From the NCBI RefSeq assembly GCF_013364215.1, contig NZ_CP054923.1, positions 4,836,001 to 4,900,000 of the forward strand: 64,000 nucleotides of DNA, in the 5' to 3' direction. Of this stretch, positions 9,505 to 19,635 are shown piece after piece. The translations under genes were made by a program, and so were the position numbers. Position 1 is the first letter of the stretch; every line of letters begins with the position of its first letter. The notes beneath the pieces were generated by a model, which had not been told where the DNA came from, did not search any database, and saw only the letters and a program-made list of their open reading frames with translations. The stretch is from Verrucosispora sp. NA02020 (GTDB lineage: Bacteria > Actinomycetota > Actinomycetes > Mycobacteriales > Micromonosporaceae).

Positions 9505-9903
9505 ATGGTCGGACGAGTCCACGACGGCGGCTACCGCGACACGTTCCGACACCCCGCGACGCCCACACCCGTCCGGCTCACCGTGCTCGTCTTCGGCGTA
9601 CTGGCGCTGCTGTTCGCGCTGGCGACCGCGCACCGCGCGGTGGTCGACGGCGGTTCGCTCGGCGCCGCCGTCTTCTTCGCCGTGATGGCCGTGGCGTGCA
9701 CGCTGGTGGCGGTGAGCCTGGCCGCCCGCCGTCAGTGGGCGCCCTACCCGGCGTACGCGCTGACCGGCCTGTTGGCCGCCGCCTCGCTCGGCCTGTGGGG
9801 CGCGATCACCTGCGTCGGCGGGCTCCTGCTGCTCTGGGTGCTGTGGGCGCTGAACACCCGGGTCTCCCGCGACTGGTTCGGTCGGCGCGGCCGGCTGCGG
9901 TGA
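9505..9903 (+). CDS. Small integral membrane protein, unknown function
   Basis: About 132 residues from ATG 9505 (MVGRVHDGGYRDTFRH...). A short cytosolic N-terminus is followed by three to four hydrophobic helices: roughly residues 23-41 (LTVLVFGVLALLFALA), 50-72 (GAAVFFAVMAVACTLVAVSL) and 80-115 (YALTGLLAAASLG, CVGGLLLLWVLWAL), and a basic C-terminus (SRDWFGRRGRLR). No family recognised. It is divergent from the yciO-type gene with only 88 nt between starts. The start is uncertain: upstream GTGs at 9457 and 9481 are also in frame and there is no clear ribosome site. Confidence 0.68.
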   Translation: MVGRVHDGGYRDTFRHPATPTPVRLTVLVFGVLALLFALATAHRAVVDGGSLGAAVFFAVMAVACTLVAVSLAARRQWAPYPAYALTGLLAAASLGLWGAITCVGGLLLLWVLWALNTRVSRDWFGRRGRLR

Positions 9904-10015
9904 GCACGACGCGGCGACCGCTGCCATCGGCGAGGGCGCGCCGCGCCACCGGACGAGCGGGTCGTGCCGCCCACGCCGGTCACGGCGGCCCTCCCCGAAC
10001 GGGGTCGGCGCGCCG

Positions 10016-10336
10016 TCAGGCGGTCGCCGAGGACTCCGTCTCCGGCTCCTCGTCCGCCTCGGTCGCCGCCGCCTTCTCGGCGTCGGTCTTCTCCGCGTCG
10101 GCCTTCGGCTTCTCCGCCTCGACCACCGGGTTCTTCCAGGAGAACTCGATCTCGATCGAGTACTCGTCCTTCCCCTCCTGCTCGATCTCCAGCTCGCAGT
10201 GCACCTGGTCGGCGACGGCGATGGTGCCGGCGGCACCGTAGAAGACCTGCCCGGCCTCCACCTGGCTCGCCACCTGACGCAGCCACGCGGCCAGATCCGC
10301 CCGCGACACGGTCCGCTCGTCCTCGTAGATATCCAT
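10016..10336 (-). CDS. amphi-Trp domain-containing protein
   Basis: A 106-residue acidic protein. The first 70 residues (MDIYEDERTVSRADLAAWLRQVA ... FSWKNP) match the amphi-Trp family, named for an amphipathic helix and a conserved tryptophan; the biochemical role of the family is not established to my knowledge. The C-terminal 35 residues are a charged Ala/Glu/Lys tail, probably a flexible or helical extension. The ATG at 10336 has no clear Shine-Dalgarno; CAGCAT lies 6 nt upstream, a weak -10, so leaderless translation is possible. Stand-alone gene. Confidence 0.85.
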   Translation of the reverse strand: MDIYEDERTVSRADLAAWLRQVASQVEAGQVFYGAAGTIAVADQVHCELEIEQEGKDEYSIEIEFSWKNPVVEAEKPKADAEKTDAEKAAATEADEEPETESSATA

Positions 10337-10434
10337 GCCGTCATGCTGGCATTGCGGTGTCGACCGAGCACGCCCAGGGTTACCCGGTCGGCGGGGCCGC
10401 AGGTCGCGTCACCGGCCCGCCCGTCGCGCGGCGG

Positions 10435-11139
10435 TCAGGTGGCCGGATCGCCCGCCCGCGCGTGCGTCGCGGCCGTGATCTCCCGGCGGCGGACCGCCGC
10501 GATCATCGCCGTGCCGGCCGCCATCACCACCCCCGCCATCAGCAGGGCCCAGGACCCGTCGACCCGCAGTGTCAGGAGCGCCGCGACCAGGGCGCCGAGG
10601 CCCATCGAGACGATCGCGGCGAGCCGTCGGGCCCACGCCGTGCCCACGCCTCCGGCAGCCCGGCTGTCCGCCGAGAGGTTCACCATGGTCATCGTCACCA
10701 CCACCGTGGAGAGGTCCCGGATGCCGATGTGGCGGACCGCCGCGGCCTGGGCGCCGAGCACCAGCGCCAACAACCCGGTGACGACCAGCATCACGATCCC
10801 CTCCGGCGACCCGGTGCCGAGCCAGAGCCCGGCCGACGCCAGCGTCGACGCGCTACCGGCGACCAGCACGACCAGGCCGGAGCGGGGCAGCTTCGCCGGG
10901 CCCGTCGCGCCCCGGGTCAGCCGGGCGGCGAGCACCGCGCCGAGCATGAAGGCCAGCAACGCCACCAGGTTGTTGAGCACCGGCAGCCCGGGAACCCCGG
11001 CCAGGCCGAAACCGATGAAGAGCACGTTGCCGGTCATGTTGCCGGTGAAGACCCGGTCCAGGGCGAGGTAGCTGACGCCGTCGATCGCCCCGGTCGCCAC
11101 GGTCAGCACCAGCAGGGGTACGTCGTACGTCTTGGTCAT
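10435..11139 (-). CDS. DUF1275 (YoaK family) membrane protein
   Basis: A 234-residue integral membrane protein of the DUF1275/YoaK family. Diagnostic parts are the N-terminal LTVATGAIDGVSYLALDRVFTGNMTGN, the following LLAFMLGAVLAARL helix and the ALVLGAQAAAVRHIGIRDLSTVVVT block. About six membrane helices are visible. Function is unknown for the family. ATG 11139 is preceded by GGAAGAGG at good distance; the longer frame to 11193 adds a non-conserved stretch and was not used. Stand-alone; 112 nt separate it from the next minus-strand gene. Confidence 0.9.
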   Translation of the reverse strand: MTKTYDVPLLVLTVATGAIDGVSYLALDRVFTGNMTGNVLFIGFGLAGVPGLPVLNNLVALLAFMLGAVLAARLTRGATGPAKLPRSGLVVLVAGSASTLASAGLWLGTGSPEGIVMLVVTGLLALVLGAQAAAVRHIGIRDLSTVVVTMTMVNLSADSRAAGGVGTAWARRLAAIVSMGLGALVAALLTLRVDGSWALLMAGVVMAAGTAMIAAVRRREITAATHARAGDPAT

Positions 11140-11251
11140 GGGCCTCTTCCGCAGCTCGCCGCCGGATGGCGCGTCGAGAGCGGCCGTGAGCAAGGCGATC
11201 GTCCGGTTCGGAGTCTACGCACCGCCCACGGCCGCGTCCGGCGCAGCCGCG

Positions 11252-12349
11252 TCACGGCCCGGCGGCGGCCTCCAGCAGGTCGTCGTAGTGCTGTAGGCCG
11301 TGGTTCGGCGACACGTCCGCGATCGACCAGCTCTGGTAGCCGGTCTTCGTCCTGGGCAGCTCCACGGCGTTCGCCCCGTAGGTGAGGGCCAGCTCCAGCG
11401 TCTGGTTCCAGGTCGACGCCGGGCACGGGTCCTGGTCGGCGCAGACCAGGTCGGCGGTCGCGGTCTGGTAGCTGATCGGGCCGCCCTTGCCCGCGATGTA
11501 CGCCCACATCGCGTAGTAGTTGTTCGGGCGGTCGGGGTACATCGAGTTGTTGCCCAGCACGCACCGGGCGCCCAGTGAGGTACGGCAGTAGTCGATCATC
11601 TGCCGGGTGTACGGCATGTCCACCGAGCCCGTCCAGGTCACCTCGTTGATCCGCTGGTACGGGTTGAAGGCCAGGTAGGAGCGGGTCTGCTCCCACACGT
11701 CGTGCGCGTCGATCTCGTCGCGGTGGCACTGGTCGTCGGCCGCCCCGGTGTAGCCGGCCGCCTCCAGGCCGGGCCGGTTCAGGCTGAGCTGCCCGGTCTG
11801 CCGGATGTAGGGCTCGGCGAACTCGGTGGTGCAGCGGGCGATCACCACGTCCCGGATCCGGGGCTCGTCGTCGTAGCGGGCGGCCAGCCGGTCCTGGAGG
11901 TTCTGGTAGGCCGTTCCGTACTCGCTGGTCCAGAACGCACCGATCGTGCCGGTCAGGCTGCCGCTGGTGTACCACGGGATCGGGCTCGACCCGCCCAGCG
12001 TCTTCGCCCAGTCCGGGGCGTGGATGCCGCCGACCACCCGCAGCCGGGCGTGCATCCCGGCCGCGTTCGCGGCGGTGACCGCCAGGTCGATCGCGGTGGT
12101 GTCGAGCGCACCGCCGTGGTCGGTGCCGGCCTGCTGCTGCGGTTGCAGGTCGCTCCAGTTGACCCGGATGACGAAGCTGTCCACCACCGGCGCGTACGCA
12201 CCGGTGGCCGGCTCGGCCCGGTCGACCAGGCCGCTCAGCGGCGGCTTGAGGGTGACCGCCGTCGGGGTCGACGTCGACTGCGCCTGCGCCGGTACGGCGA
12301 CCGCCGTGGCCGCCGTCACCGCGGTGACGAGTACCGCGAACCTTCTCAC
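11252..12349 (-). CDS. Secreted TIM-barrel, glycoside-hydrolase-like protein
   Basis: A 365-residue exported protein of unknown substrate. GTG 12349 follows an excellent ribosome site (AGGAGG). A Sec signal peptide covers residues 1-27 (RRFAVLVTAVTAATAVAVPAQAQS). The mature part shows features of a (beta/alpha)8 glycosidase: FVIRVNWSDLQPQQ, MHARLRVVGGIHAPDWAK, a helix with Arg-rich loops, VIARCTTEFAEPYI, GSVDMPYTRQMI and ISYQTATADLVC. Four to six Cys suggest disulfides. I do not recognise the exact GH family; GH42/GH39-like clans are the nearest by feel. The surrounding frame extends far upstream (to 14326) but only as a shadow of other genes. Confidence 0.72.
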   Translation of the reverse strand: MRRFAVLVTAVTAATAVAVPAQAQSTSTPTAVTLKPPLSGLVDRAEPATGAYAPVVDSFVIRVNWSDLQPQQQAGTDHGGALDTTAIDLAVTAANAAGMHARLRVVGGIHAPDWAKTLGGSSPIPWYTSGSLTGTIGAFWTSEYGTAYQNLQDRLAARYDDEPRIRDVVIARCTTEFAEPYIRQTGQLSLNRPGLEAAGYTGAADDQCHRDEIDAHDVWEQTRSYLAFNPYQRINEVTWTGSVDMPYTRQMIDYCRTSLGARCVLGNNSMYPDRPNNYYAMWAYIAGKGGPISYQTATADLVCADQDPCPASTWNQTLELALTYGANAVELPRTKTGYQSWSIADVSPNHGLQHYDDLLEAAAGP

Positions 12350-12586
12350 CCGGGAACCTCCTCGTGGCAGATGGAGCCCTCGGCGTCCGGAGGGACCCAC
12401 CCGCGAGCCGGGGCGGCGTCGGCCGGACACCCGGGCACGAAGCGCCAGGATAGGGCTGAAGCGACCCGACGTCACCGGCGAAGATCGGCGGCGGTCCGGT
12501 CGTTTCCGGCCTGGCCGCTGGTCACCGTGCCGGTGTGTGGCCCGACCCGTTACGGTGTACCGACCGATCTTCACCTGGGGGTTCCC

Positions 12587-13873
12587 TTGAGCCGGTTCGA
12601 GCAGCTGCGGCACCGACTGCGCCGGGCGTACGACGGGGGACGCGAGTCGGTACGCGCGGCCAGGGACCGGGACCGTACCCGGCAGGCCGACCGTGCGGAG
12701 GAGTTCGCCCGGCCCATCCCCGAGCCCCGCGCCGGCAACGACGGCGAGGACGGCCATCCCTCGACGATCAGCCGGGACGACGCCGGGGTGCCGCACTCGT
12801 TGCGGATCGCCGCCGCCTGGTCGTGGCGGATCATCGTCATCGGCATCGTCGGCTGGGCGATGCTGCGGTTCATGGGCACCATCCGCGTCGTGATCGTGCC
12901 CCTGCTGGTGGCGCTGCTGCTCTCCGCACTGCTGGCACCCGCCGTCGGCTGGCTGCTGCGGGCCCGCTTCCCCCGTTCGCTGGCCACCGCCGTGGTGCTG
13001 ATCGGTGGACTGGCCGCCGTGGTCGGCACGCTGACCATGGTGGTCAGCGAGTTCGTCACCGGCCTGCCCGACCTCAGCCGCAACGCGGCCGACGGCATCG
13101 GTCAGATCCAGAACTGGCTGCGCGACGGGCCGCTGAACCTCTCCGACGGCACGTTGAACCAGTACATCCAAGCCGGGCAGAACTGGATCAACGAGAACAC
13201 CCAGGCGCTGACCACCGGCGCGCTCTCCACCGCCGGCACGGTGGTGGAGATCTTCACCGGCGCGCTGCTGGTTCTCTTCGCCATGTTCTTCTTCCTCCGC
13301 GACGGCCAGCGCATCTGGCGGTTCATCGTGGGGATGTTCCCGGCCCCCGCCCGCTGGCGCCTCGACGACGCGGGCAGGGCCTCGTGGCAGACCCTGGTCG
13401 CCTACGTGCGGGCCACCGTGCTGGTGGCGTTCATCGACGCGGTGGGCATCGGTATCGCGCTGGTGCTGTTCGACGTGCCGTTCGCCTTCGCCCTGGCCGC
13501 GCTGGTCTTCCTCGGCGCGTTCATCCCGATCGTCGGTGCCACGCTCTCCGGCGCGGTGGCGGTGCTGGTCGCCCTGGTGGACGGCGGCTGGGTCACCGCG
13601 CTGTTCATCCTCGGCGCGGTGATCGTGGTGCAGCAGGTCGAGGGGAACGTCCTCCAGCCGTGGATCATGGGCAAGGCGGTGGCGCTGCACCCGCTGCCCG
13701 TGGTGCTGGCGGTCACCGCCGGTGTGGTGCTCGACGGCATCTTCGGCGCGCTCATCGCCGTACCGCTGATCGCCGTGCTCAACACCGCGGTCCGGCGGCT
13801 GGCCCGACGCCTCCCGCCGGCCGAGCAGCCACCGCCCCCGGAGGCGGTCGTGGTCAAGGCCACCACACCCTGA
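12587..13873 (+). CDS. AI-2E family transporter (TqsA/PerM-like)
   Basis: Integral membrane protein of the AI-2E exporter/PerM superfamily, 428 residues. After a charged cytosolic N-terminus of about 75 residues come paired helices (SWRIIVIGIVGWAMLRF; VIVPLLVALLLSALLAP; LATAVVLIGGLAAVV), a soluble central region (GQIQNWLRDGP...ENTQALTTGAL) and the conserved C-terminal half with FFLRDGQRIWRF, VAYVRATVLVAFIDAVGIGIAL, LGAFIPIVGATLSG and VVQQVEGNVLQPWIMGKAVALHPLPV, the diagnostic family block. The start is a TTG at 12587 after CTGGGGG; no ATG or GTG lies near. Substrate unknown; members move signalling molecules, ions or act in envelope maintenance. Confidence 0.9.
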   Translation: MSRFEQLRHRLRRAYDGGRESVRAARDRDRTRQADRAEEFARPIPEPRAGNDGEDGHPSTISRDDAGVPHSLRIAAAWSWRIIVIGIVGWAMLRFMGTIRVVIVPLLVALLLSALLAPAVGWLLRARFPRSLATAVVLIGGLAAVVGTLTMVVSEFVTGLPDLSRNAADGIGQIQNWLRDGPLNLSDGTLNQYIQAGQNWINENTQALTTGALSTAGTVVEIFTGALLVLFAMFFFLRDGQRIWRFIVGMFPAPARWRLDDAGRASWQTLVAYVRATVLVAFIDAVGIGIALVLFDVPFAFALAALVFLGAFIPIVGATLSGAVAVLVALVDGGWVTALFILGAVIVVQQVEGNVLQPWIMGKAVALHPLPVVLAVTAGVVLDGIFGALIAVPLIAVLNTAVRRLARRLPPAEQPPPPEAVVVKATTP

Positions 13874-13911
13874 CCCTTCCGGTCCTCTCGGGTGTGCGGT
13901 CCGTCGGCGGC

Positions 13912-13942
13912 GCCCGCCGGTGGGTGGCTCCCACCGGCGGGC
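13912..13942. terminator. Bidirectional hairpin terminator between the AI-2E gene and metE
   Basis: Perfect 13-bp stem GCCCGCCGGTGGG (13912-13924) with its complement at 13930-13942 and loop TGGCT. It lies between two converging genes (ends 13873 and 13951). Confidence 0.82.
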
Positions 13943-13950
13943 ACCACCGG

Positions 13951-16248
13951 TCAGGCGTCGCTCGGTGCGGGCGTCGGCCCGTCGGCGGCCAGTTCGGCGC
14001 GGACCGAGGCGGCGGCCCGGACCAGCGCGGTCAGTGCGGGACGGACCTCGTCGTAGCCCCGGGTCTTGAGCCCGCAGTCGGGGTTGACCCAGAGCCGGTC
14101 CGGCCCGACGACCGCCGCCGCCCGGCGCAGCGCGGTGACCACCTCGGCGCCGTCGGGCACCCGGGGCGAGTGGATGTCGTAGACACCCGGCCCGATGCCC
14201 CGGGTGTAGCCGACGGTGGCCAGGTCGTCGAGGATCTCCATCCGGGAACGGGACGCCTCGATGCTGGTCACGTCGGCGTCCAGGGCGTCGATGGCGGGCA
14301 GCACCTCGCCGAACTCCGAGTAGCACAGGTGGGTGTGGATCGCCGTGGCGTCGGCGACGCCGCTGGTCGCCAGTCGGAACGCCGCCACCGACCAGTCCAG
14401 GTAGCCGGCGTGGTCCCGGCGGCGTGGTGGCAGCAGTTCCCGCAGGGCGGGCTCGTCGACCTGGATGATCCGGATGCCCGCCGCCTCCAGGTCCCGCGCC
14501 TCGTCACGCAGGGCCAGGGCGACCTGCCGGGCGGTCTCCGCCAGCGGCTGGTCCACCCGGACGAACGACCAGGCCAGGATGGTCACCGGACCGGTGAGCA
14601 TGCCCTTGACCGGCCGGTCGGTGAGGGACTGGGCGTACCGGGACCAGGTCACCGTGATCGGTGCGCGCCGGGTCACGTCGCCGTACAGGATCGGCGGGCG
14701 TACGCACCGGGAGCCGTACGACTGGACCCAGCCGTGGGCGGTGGCGGCGAAGCCGTCGAGGTGTTCGGCGAAGTACTGCACCATGTCGTTGCGCTCCGGC
14801 TCGCCGTGCACCAGCACGTCCAGCCCGAGGCGTTCCTGTTCGGCCACCACCTCGGCGATCTCGGCCCGCATCCGCTCGGCGTAGCCGGCCGCGTCCAGGC
14901 GACCGGCCCGGTGCTCGGCCCGGGCCCGGCGCAACGCCTCGGTCTGCGGGAACGACCCGATGGTGGTGGTCGCCAGCGCGGGCAGCCCGAGGCGTCGGCG
15001 CTGGGCCTCGGCGCGCTGCGGGTACGGGCCGCGTCGGGTGTGCTCGGGCCGCAGGGCCTCCAGGCGGGCACGGACCGCGTCGTCGCGCCACTGTGCCGGC
15101 ACCGGCGCAGGCGCGGCGGGCAGCTCGCCCACCCCGTCGCGCAGCACCCGACCGAGCGCGACCACCTCGTCGACCTTCTGACGGGCGAACGCCAACCGGT
15201 CCCGTAGCCGGGGGTCCAGCTCGGTCTCGGCGGCCAGGTCCACCGGCACGTGCAGCAGCGAGCAGGAGGTGGACACCGCGACGGTGTCGGCGAGCCCGGT
15301 GAGGGTGGCGCCGACAGCCGCAGCGGCCCGCAGGTCGGTCCGCCACACGTTGCGGCCGTCGACCAGCCCGGCGACCACGGTCCGGCCCGGCAGCGCGCCG
15401 TGGCCGGCGAGCCGGTCCAGGTCACCCGGTCCGGCGACCAGGTCCAACCCGATCGCCTCGATCGGCGTGTCCAGCAAGGCGGGCAGCGCATCGCCGAGTT
15501 CGCCGAAGTAGGCGGCGACGAACAGGCGGGGCCGGTGGGTCAGCGCGCCGAGGCGGGCGTAGGCGGCGCTGAGGGCGCGGATCTCGGCGTCGGACCGGTC
15601 GCCGACGTACGCCGGTTCGTCGAGCTGCACCCACGGCACCCCGACGTCGGCGAGCGCGGTCAGCAGGTCGGCGTAGACGTCGACGAGGTCGTCCAGCCGG
15701 TCGAACGGGCGGAACCCGTCCGGCGCGTCGGCGGTGGGCTTGGCGAGCAGCAGCAGGGTGGCCGGGCCGACCAGCACCGGACGGGTGGTGATGCCGAGCG
15801 CCCGCGCCCGCCCGTACTCGGTCAGGGGCGTGTCGGCCCGGGCGGCGAAGGCGGTGTCCGGGCCGATCTCGGGCACCAGGTAGTGGTAGTTGGTGTCGAA
15901 CCACTTCGTCATCTCCAGCGGCGGCTCCTGGGCGGTGCCGCGTGCCATGGCGAAGTAGGTGTCCAGCTCACCGAGGCCGAGCCGGCGGAACCGGTCGGGT
16001 ACGGCGTCGACCGTGACGGCCGCGTCGAGCACGTGGTCGTAGAGCGAGAACGTGTTGGACGGTACGGCGGACAGGCCGGCGTCGTGCAACGTACGCCAGG
16101 TCTCCTCGCGTACCTGCGCGGCGGTGGCCCGCAGGGTCGGCTCGTCGATGCGGCCGGCCCAGTAGCCCTCGACCGCGGTCTTGAGTTCACGGCGCGGGCC
16201 GATGCGCGGATAGCCGAGCACGGTGCTCGTGCCGAACGGAGTGGTCAT
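13951..16248 (-). CDS. metE: Cobalamin-independent methionine synthase
   Basis: 5-methyltetrahydropteroyltriglutamate-homocysteine S-methyltransferase: the B12-free last step of methionine synthesis. It is 765 residues from ATG 16248 ([22 protein letters not shown]), the usual MetE length, with the two-barrel arrangement. Zinc ligands are in the C-terminal half: His and Cys in [10 protein letters not shown] and a further Cys in NPDCGLKTR. Other conserved blocks are [44 protein letters not shown] and VDEPALRE. A ribosome site (GGGAAGGGAAC) lies before the start. The 330-nt leader contains a cobalamin riboswitch, so the gene should be shut off when B12 is plentiful, as expected when a B12-dependent MetH exists elsewhere. 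Confidence 0.98.
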   Translation of the reverse strand: MTTPFGTSTVLGYPRIGPRRELKTAVEGYWAGRIDEPTLRATAAQVREETWRTLHDAGLSAVPSNTFSLYDHVLDAAVTVDAVPDRFRRLGLGELDTYFAMARGTAQEPPLEMTKWFDTNYHYLVPEIGPDTAFAARADTPLTEYGRARALGITTRPVLVGPATLLLLAKPTADAPDGFRPFDRLDDLVDVYADLLTALADVGVPWVQLDEPAYVGDRSDAEIRALSAAYARLGALTHRPRLFVAAYFGELGDALPALLDTPIEAIGLDLVAGPGDLDRLAGHGALPGRTVVAGLVDGRNVWRTDLRAAAAVGATLTGLADTVAVSTSCSLLHVPVDLAAETELDPRLRDRLAFARQKVDEVVALGRVLRDGVGELPAAPAPVPAQWRDDAVRARLEALRPEHTRRGPYPQRAEAQRRRLGLPALATTTIGSFPQTEALRRARAEHRAGRLDAAGYAERMRAEIAEVVAEQERLGLDVLVHGEPERNDMVQYFAEHLDGFAATAHGWVQSYGSRCVRPPILYGDVTRRAPITVTWSRYAQSLTDRPVKGMLTGPVTILAWSFVRVDQPLAETARQVALALRDEARDLEAAGIRIIQVDEPALRELLPPRRRDHAGYLDWSVAAFRLATSGVADATAIHTHLCYSEFGEVLPAIDALDADVTSIEASRSRMEILDDLATVGYTRGIGPGVYDIHSPRVPDGAEVVTALRRAAAVVGPDRLWVNPDCGLKTRGYDEVRPALTALVRAAASVRAELAADGPTPAPSDA

Positions 16249-16302
16249 GTCGCCAGGGTTCCCTTCCCTCGAGGTCCGGCGGTACGGCTCCGGGGAAGGC
16301 TG

Positions 16303-16344
16303 GGGAGGGCACGGTGCGACGACCGACCTCGCCCGGGCCCTCCC
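16303..16344 (-). promoter_or_regulatory. Hairpin in the metE leader, possible riboswitch expression platform
   Basis: GGGAGGGC at 16303-16310 pairs with GCCCTCCC at 16337-16344. It lies between the cobalamin aptamer and the metE start and could act as terminator or as a structure that controls access to the ribosome site. Role inferred from position only. Confidence 0.45.
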
Positions 16345-16377
16345 GCGAGGCCGACGGCGGCGTGCGCGGCTGCGCAC

Positions 16378-16572
16378 GCGGCACGGGCAGGTCTTCGGAC
16401 TCGTGGGCGCGACCGGCTGGGCCGGTCTCCTACTGGCCGTCGCTTCCCGGACCCGACAGGGCGTCCAGTGCGTGTGACGGCGGTCGTTCCCACTCACCGC
16501 TGCGGGGCAGTCCCGGACTCACACCGGGTTCCCTCTTACGACGCCTCGACCGGACGGCCGGGGCGAACCAGT
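16378..16572 (-). promoter_or_regulatory. Cobalamin (adenosylcobalamin) riboswitch of metE
   Basis: Read on the minus strand the leader contains the aptamer in order: a GAGGGAACCCGGTGTGAGTC block followed by CGGGACTGCCCCGC (16500-16535), a variable peripheral region, the B12 box AGTAGGAGACCGGCC (16434-16420), and the closing GAAGACCTGCCCGTGCC (about 16398-16382). These are the textbook conserved pieces. A -10 element TAGGAT at 16588-16583 puts transcription start near 16576. The aptamer is followed by 130 nt and then metE. Repression of metE by coenzyme B12 follows from established knowledge of this riboswitch class. Confidence 0.95.
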
Positions 16573-16710
16573 ACCGTCTCGGATCCTAGCGTCCGGATCA
16601 CGCGTGACGACCGGCGCGCGGGTGTGATGTCCGCACGGCGACACGGGGTCGAGCGGAGCGTGAACAACGACTCATCCGGCTTCCGCTGGCGTGATCTTGG
16701 TGTTAGCTTT

Positions 16711-16727
16711 TTGCAAAGGCTTGGCAA
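16711..16727 (+). promoter_or_regulatory. Nur-like (nickel regulator) operator
   Basis: TTGCAA-AGGCT-TGGCAA fits the published Streptomyces Nur box pattern tTGCaa-N5-ttGCAA with one mismatch. It lies 27 nt before the FecCD permease start (16754), a fitting repressor position. One single near-match is weak evidence; other Fur-family proteins or chance are possible. Confidence 0.4.
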
Positions 16728-16753
16728 GAACAACGACTTTGCGTGGGAGAGCG

Positions 16754-17842
16754 GTGAGCGTCACCACCCTGCCGACGAGCCCGACGGACGTGCTCGGTGT
16801 GGCGGCGCAGCGCCGCCGGACCGGCCTCTGGCTGCTCGCGCTGACCCTCGGCCTGGTCCTGACCGGCCTGGTCGCGGTCGGGGCCGGGGCGATCGGCATC
16901 CCGCCGCTCACGGTGGCCCGGATCATCGGGCACCAGCTCGTCGGCGTGCCGGGCGAGGTGAGCTGGACCGGACCGCAGCAGGCGATCGTCTGGCAGGTCC
17001 GACTGCCCCGGGTCCTGCTCGGCATGCTGGTCGGCGCCGGGCTGGCGGTCTGCGGCGTGGCCTTGCAGGCCATGGTCCGCAACGTGCTCGCCGACCCGTA
17101 CCTGCTGGGGATCAACTCCGGCGCCTCCAGCGGCGCGGCCGCCGCGATCCTCTTCGGCGCCGGCGCCGGCTTCGGCCAGTACGCGCTCTCCACCAGCGCG
17201 TTCGTCGGCGCGCTCGGCGCCTCGCTGCTGGTCTTCCTGATCGCGCGCAGCGGCGGCCGGGTCACCTCCATCCGGCTGCTGCTGGCCGGCGTCGCCGTCG
17301 GGTACGCGCTGTACGCCACCACCAGCTTCCTGATCTTCGCCTCCGGATCCGCCGAGGGTGCCCGGTCGGTGATGTTCTGGCTCCTCGGGTCGCTGGGCCT
17401 GGCCCGCTGGAACGCCCTGCTGCTGATCGCCGCCGTGGTGCTGATCGGCACCATCGGATACCTGACCGTCGTCGGACGGCGGCTCGACGTGCTGGCCATC
17501 GGCGACGAGACCGCGCACACCCTGGGCGTCTCGCCGGACCGGTTCCGCCTCCGGCTGCTCGTGCTGGTCTCGCTCAGCGTCGGCATCCTGGTCTCCGCCG
17601 CCGGCAGCATCGGTTTCGTCGGCCTGGTCGTGCCGCACCTGGCCCGCCGCATCGTCGGCGCACCGCACGTCCGGGTGGTGCCGGTGGCCGCGCTGCTCGG
17701 GGCGATCCTCCTGGTCTGGGCCGACGTGCTGGCCCGGGTGCTGCTGGCACCGCAGGAGATCCCGATCGGCATCATCACCTCCCTGCTCGGTGCCCCCTTC
17801 CTGCTGGTCCTGATCCGCCGTCTGCACGCCTCCGGCGCCTGA
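16754..17842 (+). CDS. FecCD/BtuC-type ABC transporter permease
   Basis: Membrane channel of a metal-chelate or cobalamin-type importer, about 362 residues with 9-10 helices. Family blocks: GIPPLTVARIIGH, WQVRLPRVLLGMLVGAGLAVCGVALQAMVRNVLADPYLLGINSGAS (the FecCD core split over residues about 80-125), LLLAGVAVG, MFWLLGSLGLARW, IGDETAHTLGVS and GSIGFVGLVVPHLARRIVG. The start is set at GTG 16754 behind GGGAGAG; in-frame codons further up run through the putative operator. It opens an operon permease-binding protein-ATPase-methyltransferase. The unusual permease-first order and the methyltransferase suggest a dedicated chelate system. Substrate not readable from sequence; nickel, cobalamin and siderophore are all possible. 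Confidence 0.93.
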   Translation: MSVTTLPTSPTDVLGVAAQRRRTGLWLLALTLGLVLTGLVAVGAGAIGIPPLTVARIIGHQLVGVPGEVSWTGPQQAIVWQVRLPRVLLGMLVGAGLAVCGVALQAMVRNVLADPYLLGINSGASSGAAAAILFGAGAGFGQYALSTSAFVGALGASLLVFLIARSGGRVTSIRLLLAGVAVGYALYATTSFLIFASGSAEGARSVMFWLLGSLGLARWNALLLIAAVVLIGTIGYLTVVGRRLDVLAIGDETAHTLGVSPDRFRLRLLVLVSLSVGILVSAAGSIGFVGLVVPHLARRIVGAPHVRVVPVAALLGAILLVWADVLARVLLAPQEIPIGIITSLLGAPFLLVLIRRLHASGA

Positions 17843-17866
17843 ACGCCCGTCCGTCAAGGAGAACCG

Positions 17867-18849
17867 ATGTTGAAGGCACGCCGCCTCGCCACCGCCGCCG
17901 CCTCCGCGTGCGTGCTGCTCGTCGCCGGGTGCGGCGGCGGCGCCGACGGACCGACCGACGCCGCCCCCGGCTACCCGGTCACCGTGACCAACTGCGGCGT
18001 GGACGTCACCTTCGACGCCCCTCCGCAGCGGATCGTGCTGCTCAAGAGCGCCGCCGTGCCGTACCTGCACGCGCTCGGCGTGCTGGACCGGGTCACCGCG
18101 CGGGCGGGGCAGTACCCGAAGGAGTACTACGACGCGGCGACCCAGGGCGAGCTGGACCGCATCCCGTTGCTGACCGACAAGACCGACACCAGCGGCCACC
18201 TCCAGATCTCCAAGGAGGTGGTGATCAGCCAGGAGCCCGACCTGGTCCTCGGCGAGGTCGACAACCTCTCCCGCGACACCCTCGCGGCGGTGGACATCCC
18301 GCTGCTGGAGGAGCCGGCGATGTGCCCGGACAGCACCGCCGTGCCGAGTTTCGACGACATCTACCGGCAGATGGAGACGTACGGCCGGGTGTTCGGCCGC
18401 CAGACCGAGGCGTCGACTGCGGTCACCGCGCTCCAGGACCGGATGACGAAGGTCCAGGCCGAGGCGGGCAGCGGGTCCGGACGCACCGCGGCGGTGCTCT
18501 ATCCGACCGTCGGCGGCGGCACCACGTACGCGTACGGCACCGGCAGCATGGCCCACCCGCAGTTGACGGCCGCCGGTTTCCGCAACGTCTTCGGCGACGT
18601 CAAGGAGCGGGTCTTCGAGGTCACCGTCGAGGAACTGCTCGGCCGCAACCCGGACGTGCTGATCCTGCTCTACGGCGACGGCGACCCCCGCGCGGTCGAG
18701 CAGGGGCTCACCGGGCTGCCGGGCGCGCAGCAGCTCAACGCGGTCCGCAACGGCCAGGTCATGACCCAGTTGTTCAACTTCACCGAGCCGCCGACGCCGT
18801 TGTCCATCGACGGTCTGGAGCGGATCGTGCAGCGCTTCGGGAACGGCTC

Positions 18850-18853
<4 letters not shown>
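17867..18853 (+). CDS. Metal-chelate ABC transporter substrate-binding lipoprotein (FecB/BtuF fold)
   Basis: A 328-residue lipoprotein. A basic n-region and hydrophobic stretch end in the lipobox LLVAGC (Cys about residue 22), so it is anchored outside the membrane. The mature protein is a Peripla_BP_2 type: TVTNCGVDVTFDAPPQRIVLLKSAAVPYLHALGVLDRV start, QEPDLVLGEVDNLS in the hinge region, and VTVEELLGRNPDVLILLYG in the C-lobe. Strong ribosome site (AAGGAG) before ATG 17867. Its stop overlaps the ATPase start by GTGA. It is unusual in using a Cys near the mature N-terminus (TVTNCG) and in the motif AMCPDS, which may form a disulfide or a metal site; this is speculation. Confidence 0.93.

Positions 18854-19631
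<778 letters not shown>

Positions 19632-19635
<4 letters not shown>

Noticed and set aside
12350..14326. Upstream extension of the minus frame of the secreted TIM-barrel protein, which reaches 1024 residues
   Set aside because: It runs antisense through the AI-2E gene with low-complexity sequence; the signal peptide and AGGAGG site fix the start at 12349.
16378..16572. Reading the cobalamin riboswitch as a control element of the FecCD importer (which would make it BtuFCD)
   Set aside because: All aptamer landmarks are on the minus strand, facing metE; the importer is on the plus strand and starts downstream of the aptamer's 5' end.
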